Source: Aselliscus stoliczkanus (lineage: Eukaryota > Chordata > Mammalia > Chiroptera > Hipposideridae). Taken from it: a stretch of 64,000 nt of DNA. The translations under genes and the position numbers were made by a program. The notes beneath the pieces are model-generated. The model searched no databases. It was not told where the DNA came from and saw only the letters and a list, made by a program, of their open reading frames with translations. Below are positions 34,065 to 44,700 of the stretch, piece by piece. The stretch spans positions 104,743,478 to 104,807,477 of the forward strand of contig CM066738.1 in assembly GCA_033961575.1 (NCBI GenBank), written 5' to 3'. Every line of letters begins with the position of its first letter. Position 1 is the stretch's first letter.

Positions 34065-34522
34065 TTCTTTTTTTTTTTTTTAAAGATTTTTATTGGGGAA
34101 TTGGGGGAGGGGAACAGCGTTGGGGAATCGGGGAAGGGGAACAGACAAGTTGCTGTCCTTTTGTTCTTCAGTCTAGTTGCGGAGGATGTTGCTTCACTGG
34201 CCCATGTTGGTATCGTCATTGCACTCTTCCCGGATGAGGCAGATCGGTCGCCGGCCTCTGGATGTCGCTCACTGCGGCTATTGGCAGCTCACGCTTGGCT
34301 GGCAGCTGCTCACGCTGGCTGCGGGCCACTCACTGTAGCCTATGGCAGCCCACTGCAGCAGGGGCTGCAGCCTACACCGTCACCGGGGCTCACAGCCCAG
34401 CTCCAGGTGGAGCTGTTGTTAGCTGTAGAGGGCAGTGTCACTGTCTCTCACATGTGGGATCCAAACCAGGGCCACTGGCGTCCCAAAACCAGCTCTTAAT
34501 CAATGCACCACTTGGCCGGCCC
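34065..34522 (-). mobile_element. Long tRNA-derived SINE, antisense, near full length
   Basis: Same layout as the copy at 3178-3621: poly(T) tail, 'ttttattggggaattggggg', the body with 'gctcacgctggctgc', then the head and 'cttggccggccc' end. A duplication of 'tcttttct' type (34057-34064 and 34523-34530) flanks it. Box B reads 'gggatccaaaccagg' on the plus strand, a weaker match than other copies. A 168-codon frame across it (33993-34499) is repeat sequence, the longest open frame in the window and not a gene. Confidence 0.92.
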
Positions 34523-34530
34523 TCTTTTCT

Positions 34531-34894
34531 GTTCTTTCTCCTGAGCTATTGCGTTGTTGAGGGTGGACCCTGTGTCTTATCTATCTTATCTTCCTAAACA
34601 CTTACAATAGTTCTGTGAATAGTGGTACTCAAAAAGGGTTGTCCAATGAATGTATATTACATACAATATATAAATTATTTAATTTGTTTTTGTGAAAGGG
34701 AATGTACAACTTTAAGGTCATGCAAAGCCGTAATAATTTGATTCATCAACATTTGAACTATTGTATCATATTTAGGAAGTTGGTAACAATCTGAATCTAA
34801 TTTGTAGCCTTTCTGCCATTAATGGATTTAGACATTTGATCTGATGAGCATATGGCACACTGCATTCATACTTCAGCTCCACTCTTTCTAAACT
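34531..34894. other. Unique AT-rich sequence, nothing recognised
   Basis: No feature supported. Confidence 0.45.
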
Positions 34895-35060
34895 GCCACC
34901 TTAGCATCTCAGAATCACAGTTTTCTCCTCTTGAAAATGAACATTACTGTCCTTCCTAATGAGAGTGTTGTGTGGATTAAATGAGATATAGCCTGAATTG
35001 TGTGTCATGTACCACAATCTCTGATAATTAGAGTGCAATATTAATACTGACAATATAGAT
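34895..35060 (+). mobile_element. MIR fragment, sense
   Basis: 'cacagttttctcctcttgaa' then 'aatgaacattactgtccttc' and 'gtgtggattaaatgagatat' are the MIR 3' half in order. Confidence 0.6.
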
Positions 35061-35094
35061 TAATGGACAATAGAAATGATTAGTACAAATAGGA

Positions 35095-35300
35095 ATAATA
35101 ACATTTAGCATTTACTGTGTTCCAGGAATTGCTCTAAATACTTTGCGTATGTTAACTCATTCTGTCTTTATTACAACACTTTAAGGGGGCACCATTATGT
35201 CCCTATTATATGGGTGAGAGAACTAAATCTCAGAAAAGTAAATAAATTGAGATTTTACAGTAAGTACCGAAACCAGACTTCAAATTCAAGAATCAGCTGC
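35095..35300 (-). mobile_element. MIR SINE, antisense
   Basis: 'catttactgtgttccaggaa', 'ctttgcgtatgttaactcat', 'accattatgtccctattata' and 'gagagaactaaatctcagaa' follow the reverse complement of MIR over most of its length. Confidence 0.8.
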
Positions 35301-35959
35301 TAGTGATACTGGAGACGATACAGAAATAATGGTTATTGTTGTTACATGAATATTTCCAATTATTGTCCTTTGAATTGAAAGGCTATTTAGTTAGTACAGT
35401 TCCAGTTACCTACTCCTCCTTTACAGGAAAATAAAATAACCAAAGCCATTAAAGAAAAAGATTCCCTGACCTTTCATCCAACATACCTACAAACGTAAGT
35501 GCATGAGCAGTGATTCCCATTCCCCTTGAAGGAAAGAATTTGTGCTGAAGCTGCTGGGTGTGCTGTTACCAGACAGGGTCCAGCTGCAGATCCCTGCAGA
35601 GGTGGCCTCAGCTGTGAGGATGCCAAGGTCCCACCTTTGCCAGGGCAGCACAAACCCAGGAACTGATCATAATAGAACTGGATAGGCCTGGGACTATTTG
35701 AAGGGCCATGTGATCAGCCAAGGCTATCATTTAACCCACATTATAGCTTTCCTTCTCTTTCTGTCCAATACTCCCTCCCCTTCTTTTTCAAAGCTGTAGG
35801 CTCTACAAGCACTCCTTAATGAACATGCTCCATACAGAGCATTTACCAGTGTCAGCCATGCTTCTGAAACAGTCTGTTCCCTTGTCTTTGAAATTAAGAT
35901 ATTATTCAGATTTTCCTCAATCTCACCTTCCTTCACCTAATTCTTAAATGTTGTTCTGA
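35301..35959. other. Unique sequence, no gene seen
   Basis: A slightly GC-richer patch lies at 35530-35720, with no supported frame or repeat. Confidence 0.4.
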
Positions 35960-36832
35960 CTTAGGATTTATCCTAGACCCTCATCTACACACGATCTCCC
36001 AGGTGTGATTGAATGACTCATTCAGTTTCATGCTTTCAATTACCATCCACATGCTGGTAAGTCACAAAACATCTTTACATCGACATTTTTCTCCTGAGAT
36101 CAACATCCTCAGATAGGAGTCTTCACTGGCTTTATAACTGAATGCCCCGCAGAGGTCTACAGCTCTCATTTATGCCCCCAACATTCAGTGAATCGCCATG
36201 TCTTGTTACTTCTACTTCAAAAACAATTTGGTATGCTGACATTTTTCTTTTTTTGGTGAGGGAGGGAAGGAGGTCTTCATCTCTATTGCTCAGGCTTTCA
36301 GAATTCTTTACATTTTCATTCCTCTTCACTCCTTCCCATTTATTTAGACTAGGGTCAGCAAACCTTTCCTGTGAAGGGCCAGAGAGTGAATACTTTCAAC
36401 TACTGAGTTCCGCCATTGTAGCAAGAATGTACCCATAGACTGAATGGTCAAGAATGTACCCCAGTAAAATGTCATTAAAAACAAAAGAAAACAAAAAACA
36501 TGGTGTAAACCAGATTTTGTTTGTTTGCCAATGCCTGAGCTAAATCACTATTCTTCCCAAACCCTTTTCCTAACTTCTACTCTTTTTCAGAGCTCAACTT
36601 AGATATTAGCTCCTCTGGCAATCTCTGTCTCTGCTTCCCCTTTGTATGCGCTCCTGATACTTTATTTCCCTATCACATTTTATTATATATTTAGCCGCCT
36701 ATTGTCCATTAGTTTATCAACTCCACTAGACTAACAGTCAAACTTGTCCTGCTTATCTCTGTATCCCCAGAAATTGTAGCATTTAGCTGAAGGTAGGCAC
36801 TAACAAGTTTATATGAATGAGTGAAAGCTCTC
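35960..36832 (+). mobile_element. L2 LINE, sense, split by a hAT-like element
   Basis: The left part has 'accctcatctacacacgatc' and 'aattaccatccacatgctgg', the L2 ORF2 3' region. The right part has 'tccactagactaacagtcaa', 'ctctgtatccccagaaattg', 'gaaggtaggcactaac' and 'atgaatgagtg', the L2 3' end. The two parts are in register and a separate repeat sits between them at about 36350-36545, so the L2 was there first. Confidence 0.7.
36350..36545. mobile_element. hAT/Charlie-type non-autonomous DNA element
   Basis: It begins 'agggtcagcaaacctttcct', has 'tgaagggccagagagtgaat' and 'gagttccgccattgtagcaa', and ends 'tttgtttgccaatgcctgag'. The ends are inverted relative to one another ('cagcaaac' and 'gtttgcca'). 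This is the layout of a well-known mammalian hAT-type repeat. I am unsure of the exact family name. Confidence 0.6.
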
Positions 36833-38339
36833 TCAAAAGTACAGATTTGGGAATAAAGAAGTGTATTTAGGGAAAACCGGAATGGTTGAGTTAAAGGCAG
36901 AATAGGCCATGGGTATGAATGCAATTTGACATGAGATATGATCCTACTTTCATAGAGAATATATAAAAATCAGGAAATCATCTTGAAAACATTTGAGTTT
37001 CTCTAAACTCAGAGGCTTCTAAGGTTTGAAACAGCAACAGAAATGATATAGTACAATAATGAACTGGACTCCAAATATTATTTTGCTTCCACATGATTCA
37101 AATGTATAATGCCCTCCCACCAGTATAGAATATCTAATGAGTTTTCAGTGTAGGTTAGAAGGGGTTTGGTGAGTGTGAAGAAATTGGTCCCAGGACCTGC
37201 CTGCCTGCCCAATTTGGACTCAGTATAATCATCCTTTTCCCTGCACGTTTTCTCGCAGCCAAATGCCTCATTTCAATTACTCTCACAGGTAATTTCTTTT
37301 TCCTGCCTCTGAATCTTTTCATCGGCTCTTAATTCTGCCTCCCTCTGTTCTTCATTTGGCTTCTTCCTTCTCAGCCTTGCAGTCCAGAGGGGCATCCTCA
37401 GGTTACCTAATCACACATCTACCGAACATCCCACCCTTATAACCATTGCAGCAGACTCATTTACTTCTCAGAACCAATCTTAAGTTGTTAACTATATATG
37501 TATTTATTATACTCAATGAAAGGTAATGTGAGTTATGTTGGGTATGAACCCCAGATCACTCGCTTCTAGAAATTGGCAATGCTGCTGAAAATTTGTGTAC
37601 CCCAGATTCTTTATGAGGGGAAGATAACAACGGTACTTGCCACACAGGTTTATATGAGAACTGCATGAATTAAAGCCTTTTGAAGTTGTTCTGGAAAATA
37701 ACTCAGTGCAGGTTAGCTATACAAAATAATAATATTAATGATTATTGTATTATAAATTATTAATAATGAACACATATTAACTTATGAATTATTTATCTCC
37801 TTCACTAGACGATATGATCTATTAAACAGGGGACATTTGTGATTTTGTTCAAAACCATGTACACAGGGACTGGCACCTCAGTGACTGGAGTGAATGAGCC
37901 AGTCCTGGCAGCCTTCTCTCCCCTGCCTGTGGGCAAAATCCTCGAGGCTAGATCAGGAAGCAGAGGGTCACAAGAGGGATAGATCATGCTCAGGTCACCT
38001 AGTCAGCAATGGAACACGGAATTGAACTTGAGACACTAATCTCATCCAGCCCAGCCCTGGACTAGGTTTTATTTCATCAATTGTAATATACTCACAAGGT
38101 TTTGACTACCACGCAAGCCTTCCCATTTCTTCACCATTTTCCATTTGCAAAGAAACTGTGTACAAAGAGTCTTTATTTCACATGTTGGTTCCACTGCAAA
38201 GTGTGTTTTTATGTCACTATTTTAAAATACAAAGTGGCATTAGATAAACCATGGTTAGTAGCCTCTATCAGAGGTCGGTTGCCACTAGTTTCCTCTGATG
38301 CAAATATTTGAATGTCTACAAAATTTCACAAATGGGAAC
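36833..38339. other. Unique sequence with weak MIR/L2 relics
   Basis: Weak MIR-like matches at about 37540-37720 (sense) and 37985-38035 (antisense), and an L2-like tail near 37800-37900. No gene supported. Confidence 0.4.
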
Positions 38340-38489
38340 ATTTTTTTTTTTTTTTAGCTGAGCCATCCTGCCACCTATTGGCAGCTCAATGGCAGCTCAG
38401 CTCAGGCTGGGCATCGAACTGCTGTTGCTCAGAGCTCAGCTTGTACTCTTGAGCGGGCTCTTAACGAACTGAGCCACTCAGCCGGCCCT
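38340..38489 (-). mobile_element. Divergent tRNA-derived SINE, antisense
   Basis: A poly(T) tail, then 'cctattggcagctcaatggc', 'cgaactgctgttgctcagag' and 'gaactgagccactcagccgg'. It shares the GGCCGGCTGAGTGGC-type start with the other SINEs, but its head reads 'ctcagttcgttaagagc' and its body differs, so it is a distinct subfamily. An imperfect duplication 'acaaat.g.aac' flanks it (38328-38339 and 38490-38501). Confidence 0.82.
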
Positions 38490-38501
38490 ACAAATAGAAA
38501 C

Positions 38502-40139
38502 TTTTGTAGTTAGAAGGGAGGAAGGAACTAGGGACACCCAGTCTTGGAAAGCGGGATCTCTGTCATTCATATAAAACTAACAAAAGCTTTTACAGTACTA
38601 GAGGATGGCTATTCCAAACTACATAGCTTACATCTAAATGATAACTGTAATTAAAAATATTTTACTGATGCTAAACCAGGTACTTAATTCCTGAGAAAAT
38701 TGTTTTGAAAATATTACATAGATACCAGGTGAAAAACAGCTTATTTAGTTTGGAAAATAAGGTTGTTACATTTACTTTCAAGTAGCCTGGTAAACAAACA
38801 TTCAAGGTTACACCTTAAAAATGTATTTTTACAGTAACAATATTTCCCATTAAGCACAACACAATAAATCTTTTAAAGGCTTTTTTGGATGGATTTTTCT
38901 CTGAGCTGCATTTAGGCTTCAACAAGGCACCTGATGAAAATGTTTCCTAGAAACTGATGTTGAAAAACAAGAGCTTATGAAATCCCATTTTATCTACAAA
39001 GACAGCAATGGAAAAAAAAAAAAAACTTATTAAAACCCATGAAAAACTGTAACTCCTTCGCGACTAAAAATTTCTTTTATCGTATTAGCACACTGGCAGA
39101 ACACATAAGCCTATTTCGTATAGCAATCAATTCTAAAACAATCATAAAGCTTGTAACTTAGCTCTGGAAAACATCTTTGAGTTTTCTTGGATGAAAAATT
39201 CTCTGAAAATAATAGATCTATATTTTTGAAGGAGGGGTCTGAAAGTTGCTTTTATTTATGAAAAGTATTAAAAAGTAAATATTTGGGCTTTTGGAAAAGC
39301 AAACTAAAACAAAACAAAACACTGATATACATAACAGTAGAATTAAATCTTCAAATATTTGGTATCCAGGGGTACTATCTATGTGCCTTTGGGTATATAA
39401 GAATTTGTTCTTTCTTTCTGCATACTCATATGTGTTTTTCTCATCCAAAAGGGAATGCTACTGACTCTAATGGGCTAATATTTTGGGAAAGTTTGAGAGC
39501 ATTTTCTTTCCCCCCATCACCAGAAAGCTAGGAGCATGTCTTACTCATAGAGAAATTCCTTTGCCAACACAGTGCCTGAAAGGTAGAGTGAAAGAGAGCT
39601 GGGCTAACATTTCCCAGTGTTACATGGAATGTGGAAGAATGTGTGAAAGAGTTACCATGGGCATCTCCAAAAGGACAGAGATGTTTGTGCCTGAGATTAA
39701 ACTTGCATTTCCAGTCAAACTAGAGGCTGGGAATAGAATGTATTAGGACGGGAAGTCCTGGTAGGGGGCATCTGCAGAGGAATGAACTAAAAACCGAAGG
39801 GGCAGAAGACATGAGCTCCCCTTTAGAAGAGGCCACTGGAGTGGGGAACAGGACACAGACCTGGTGACCCTCCTCAGGGTGACCACACACCTAAGCCCTT
39901 TTGGGAAATTAGATCAACTTTGGAGAGAAGAGAAGATAAGGAGCCTTTAAATGACTGAATACCCATCCCAAAGAGACAGGTTTCAATCAGATGGGACTCA
40001 GTTTTCATGAATTAGAAAATTACACTTTTTTGGCAACAATGAATAGAGGGGTGTTGAGGAAATGTTAGTGTGCTCATGATAAAGTGACCGTCCAAGATGA
40101 AAGAATTTTGTCACTGCATATTTTCACCTGTACATATGG
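38502..40139. other. Unique AT-rich sequence, no gene seen
   Basis: Contains poly(A) near 39011-39026 and no supported frame or repeat. Confidence 0.45.
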
Positions 40140-41205
40140 TACATTTATTATTGTAACTTACTTTTTTCCCCAAATGTCAATATATTCTAAATATCTTTCC
40201 ATAGTATTCAATATATCTCTATGAAATAATTTAATACCTATAAAATTTTACATTGCATGAATTTATTGTGACATAAACGACACATTGAAATATTAAAATA
40301 ACATATTTCAAACAAATTCCTTATTTTTGTATAAGCCTTGCTTTTTACTTTTTTGCCTTATATAGGTGTACATAAATTATTTTCATCTTTTCCCTTAAAT
40401 GTCTAACTCTGTAATTGTTAGATCACATGGTAAGCTCCCCTTCAAGTTTTTGATATGAAATCGCAAATATTCCTCTAGAAATATTATACCAATTCACATG
40501 GCTTAACCGATTCATTTGAAATGGATCTTTTCACTGTAGCTGGAGAGCAATGATTAGAAAAATATCTGGAGCAATAATTAGAAAAATATTTGGAAATTTG
40601 ATAAACATTTAATCTTATCTCAGGCTTTTACAATTACTTTCATCACAAGTTCATCTAGATCTTTTTCTTCAGGTAACTGGCTGTTCGTTTTTCATTTGCT
40701 TATTTTTCAAATGATGTATACGTATTGATTGTTTTACATAAAATATTAATACGGTTCTGCCTGTACTGAATATTTCCAGTTGATCTATTCTTTTATTTTT
40801 AACAAACTTTTTTGAATAACTTTAGATTCCTATAACATTAGCTAAGATAGCATAGTGTTTCTGTCTGCTTCTATCCAGTTTCCCCTCATATCATCTTACA
40901 TAATTGCGATGCATTTGTAAAAAGCTAAGAATTTCACATTGATATAATGTGATTAACTAAACTATAGACTTTATCTAGATTTCACCAGTTTTCCCACTAA
41001 TGTTCGTTTTCTGTTCCAGAGTCTAAACCTGGATACCCTGTTTCATTTGTTATCATGTCTTGTTAGTCTCCTTCAGTCTGTGACAGTTCCTCTGTCCTTT
41101 CTTGTTTTTCATCACTGTGAAACTTTTGGAGGCCACTGGTCACGTTTTTGTAGAATGGTGTTCAGTTTGGGTTTTCTCATGATTACATTGGGCTTGTTAT
41201 AGGTG
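40140..41205. mobile_element. Old L1-type 3' region, decayed
   Basis: The block 'agatttcaccagttttcc' (reads 'tagatttcaccagttttccc'), with 'gaaacttttggaggccactg' and 'ttttctcatgattacattgg', is in the order seen in old L1M 3' UTRs. The part before 40600 has the 'atctttccatagtattcaat' type of phrase also seen in such elements. Whether it is one element or two is not clear, and I leave the orientation open. Confidence 0.5.
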
Positions 41206-41245
41206 TAGGGGAAGGATAGATACCCCAAAGGTGAGGTGTACTTCT

Positions 41246-41748
41246 ATGCTGGTTAGTCTTATATGTCAACTTTGCTGGGTTCTATTACCCAGTTTTTTAA
41301 TGAAACACTAATTTCAATGCTTTTGTGAATGTATTTTGTAGATATGACTAACATCTGCAATCAATTGACATTAAGTAATGGGGATTATCTTGAAAGAAGA
41401 TTGTGGGTGTCATCCAATCAGTTGAAAGCTTAAGATAAAAAATAGAAGTCCTGAAACAGAAGGAATTCTGCCTAAGATTGTGAGTTTCCACCCTACCAAC
41501 CTGCCCTACAAATTTCAGATGGCCAGTCAATAACTAAATGAGCCAATTCCTTTACATAGAACTATATATTTCTATCTATCTATCTAATCATCTATCTATC
41601 ACCATGCATCTCTCTATCATCTATCATCTATCTATCTCTATCTATATCTATCCATCCATCCATCTATTTATCTGTATCATGTGGCTGTCTGCCTACCTAC
41701 TTATCTATGTACTATTGTTATGATTTTTCTTTAGAAACTGACTGATAC
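41246..41748 (+). mobile_element. Old interspersed repeat, sense, family not named
   Basis: It starts 'tggttagtcttatatgtcaa', with 'atccaatcagttgaaagctt', 'gaaggaattctgcctaagat' and 'gagccaattcctttacatag', and ends 'agaaactgactgatac'. It is the same family as the antisense copy at 8766-9147. The simple-sequence part near its 3' end has expanded to a (TATC)n microsatellite. Confidence 0.65.
41571..41674. repeat. (TATC)n microsatellite, interrupted
   Basis: About 100 bp of TCTA/TATC and CCAT repeats with interruptions. It grew inside the repeat at 41246-41748, where the family has a natural (TC)n/(TA)n-like patch. Confidence 0.9.
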
Positions 41749-44700
41749 ATCTTCTCATTGCATGATAGCTGCAGGTACATAATATCAATGTAAGTTGGAG
41801 TAGAAACTGTGTCTTATTTATGTTTATCTACAATAATATTTAGTATTATGACCCCACATAACTACTCTTCTATGATCATTCATTAAGTGGAAGAAGAAAT
41901 ATGACTCCAAAAAATAAAACAAAAATGAAACACAAAGAAGGAAAACACCTACAACTCATTACTATGAAACCTCAGGGGATATATGGCACTACTCTGTGAA
42001 GGAGAAACAGGGCAAATTATTGTGCACGTTTTATAAATAATTCTTATAGTTACTTAAAATTGAGTTAGGATGCCATGAAAAACAATCCACATTGTGAGCT
42101 GGTAGAGAACATGGCTTGTGAATCAAAACAAATTTGTTTCTTAGTGTTTGTGTCTATACCATGTCTTTCATTGGAGTTCATCTCCTTTTTCCTGTCTGAT
42201 AAGAAAGTAAATTGGTTAGCATGGGTCTTTCATCTATCCTGTTAACTTTAATCTATTTTGGGGTTAAACTGTTTCTTCTTCTCATTTTAAAATAATTTAA
42301 AAGCAATTGGCTCTAGGATGTGATGGGGTCACACTGATCCCCTGCTGACCTGCAGAAGATGTTGTTGTTCTTCTCATAGGGGTCTCATGAATGTGAAATG
42401 ATCTTCCTAGAGTTTCCTTTTTCAGGAGAGGGACATGGTAAATGCCTTTTCTTGTCTTATGGGGAATTTCCACAGCACATGCTTATAAAAGTTTCATTAC
42501 GAATATGAGACTAGGATTTTTTGGTAAGACACCATCACTGTATTTTGAGCATTGCTTCCTGTGTCAGATAAATCACTACCTCATATTTCGAACATGAGTG
42601 TCATGCATGACCTACACTTAACAAAAGAGGGACATAGAATGGTTTGTTAGTAGGGATACATGTCATTTAATGTCCTTTTATTTCTAGGACTGCATTATGC
42701 TCAGAAATCAGCAGGATCTCAATGAAACAATGATAGTGCTGATGGAACAATCATTTCTGCGGAGTACTACTAACATATAGCAGCTAGAATCTTTAGAATT
42801 CCTATATATTCTAGCAAAACATATGCTTACAACACTTTCGTTTTTTCCTTAGCATGATATTGGTAGCATATATGCTTACTCTTCACAGTTTCCATGGAGA
42901 CTTGGCATTATGGTTAATTTTTGCTTTGTTTCTCTACTTAAATTTTTCCTTTTGGTAATTTTAGTTTTCCCACTGAACAAATTTGCCAATGTTTTTCAAA
43001 AGTGTAATCCTTGAATTTGGAGAGATTGTCTCCTTTCTTGCCCTCATTTTTTTTTTGTCAGCACATGGAATACATCAATCAGCTTATTTATTCCATGGGG
43101 ATTGCATGGAGGGATATACCTTATTAAACATGAAAGATTTTCCAGTATTTTTCACATTATATATTGCCCAGAATCATAAAACCTAAAACCTGGAGTGGTT
43201 TATCTAATCTCCTAATGTTAAGTATTAGGGAACTGAGAGGTAGAGAATTCAAATGACTTGTGTTAGCTCTTCCACCAGTTTGCAGGAGTAGCTAATTCCC
43301 ATGTCAGGTATCTGCTGCCATCTCAGGTAAGTTTGGGTTTTCCCGTAGGCTTTTGGATTGGAGAAGACACTGTCTCTATTTCCCACCCACAGAATTGTTC
43401 CAATGAAATAGGAAGGTTTCTTGGCCATGGGTGAACTCAGGCTTCTCTGTAGCTGAGAAATTTGTTCTCACAAACTGAGTCACTGAGCAGTGGCTGTTTG
43501 CACAGAGAATACCTCTGTATTTGCTTTGGCTCCTTCTCTGCACTTCTTGTTGTGGTCTAGTTAGAACAACAGTTGTTGGTTTTTAGAGCTGTGGTTCTAA
43601 CACAGTCACTTATTTTACTCTTGGAGACAAGTTCCTTTTAGGACTCCCTGTGCTTTAACATGGTGTAAGCACCTCGTTTTATAGTCTCTTTTGTCAAGTG
43701 GTGCCTGGAATCTAAAACATTACTTACTCTTTCCTACAGTAAGCCCATCGCTGTGGGGAAGACATTCACAATTCATTTTTATCTCCCATTGGAAGTATAC
43801 ACTAGCCAACAGGCAACTAGTTCAGTCTCACAACCGTGAGTTTCCAAACAGCCTCATTCTGACATGTGCTATTTTGCTGTTGGACACTGTACATTATCGT
43901 CAGAATCATTGGTACTGTAAAAGAAAAGCACATTAAATATAATAGAGCCTCAACAGGGTACAGAGTTTCTATTATGCTTTCTGCAAACTTGTATTTTAAT
44001 GAATGCTATTATTGAATTGAAAACATATTATGTCACAAGGTCTTCCAACTTTGCTGTGAAATAGCTTGATGAAAATGTTATTCTTTTATAACACATTGAG
44101 GAAAATTGAACAACCAAAGGGACTGACCAAGTTTCATTAGAAGGTATAGTGTGTTTCTTTCAGAGTTTAGTTTATAGGTTCCTTTCATGTTTCTTAAGGC
44201 AGAGATTAATAAAATGTTATTTCTCTAACTGAGATCAGCAAATCTAAAAAAATATTTTTTCATTATTTATTACTCTAAACCTATCCATACTCATTATTAT
44301 TTTTACTAGCACAGTGGCAGAACTCAGTAAAGCAAATCATGTATACATTTAGAGATTTTTGAAGCCAGGTCAGGGTTTGAATGTGTTATGATAGGTTTGA
44401 TGGTACTTGCTTGAAGGATGAATGCGTTTTCAAGTCCTGTCCTGCCAATTGCCTCTCTTAAAATGAAATCTCCAAGGGAGCTTTCTAGAAGGACTAGGAG
44501 CGGTGAGTGAAGGTCAACATGCCATTTTATTGTTGACTGGGTAGGCACCAAATTCTCGGGTGCAGCTTGAGGCACATGACTTAGGTTGGAGGCCCACACA
44601 GACCTTTTTTTCCTTTAAGGTTTAAGTCTCAGTATTTAAAAAAGTACAATTCTCTGGTTGCCTGCTAATCCTGGAAACTGAAGGAATTGCCAGCATACTT

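Noticed and set aside
33993..34499. 168-codon plus-strand open frame, the longest in the window
   Set aside because: It lies almost wholly in a long SINE (34065-34522). The same frame type appears in the other long SINE copies.
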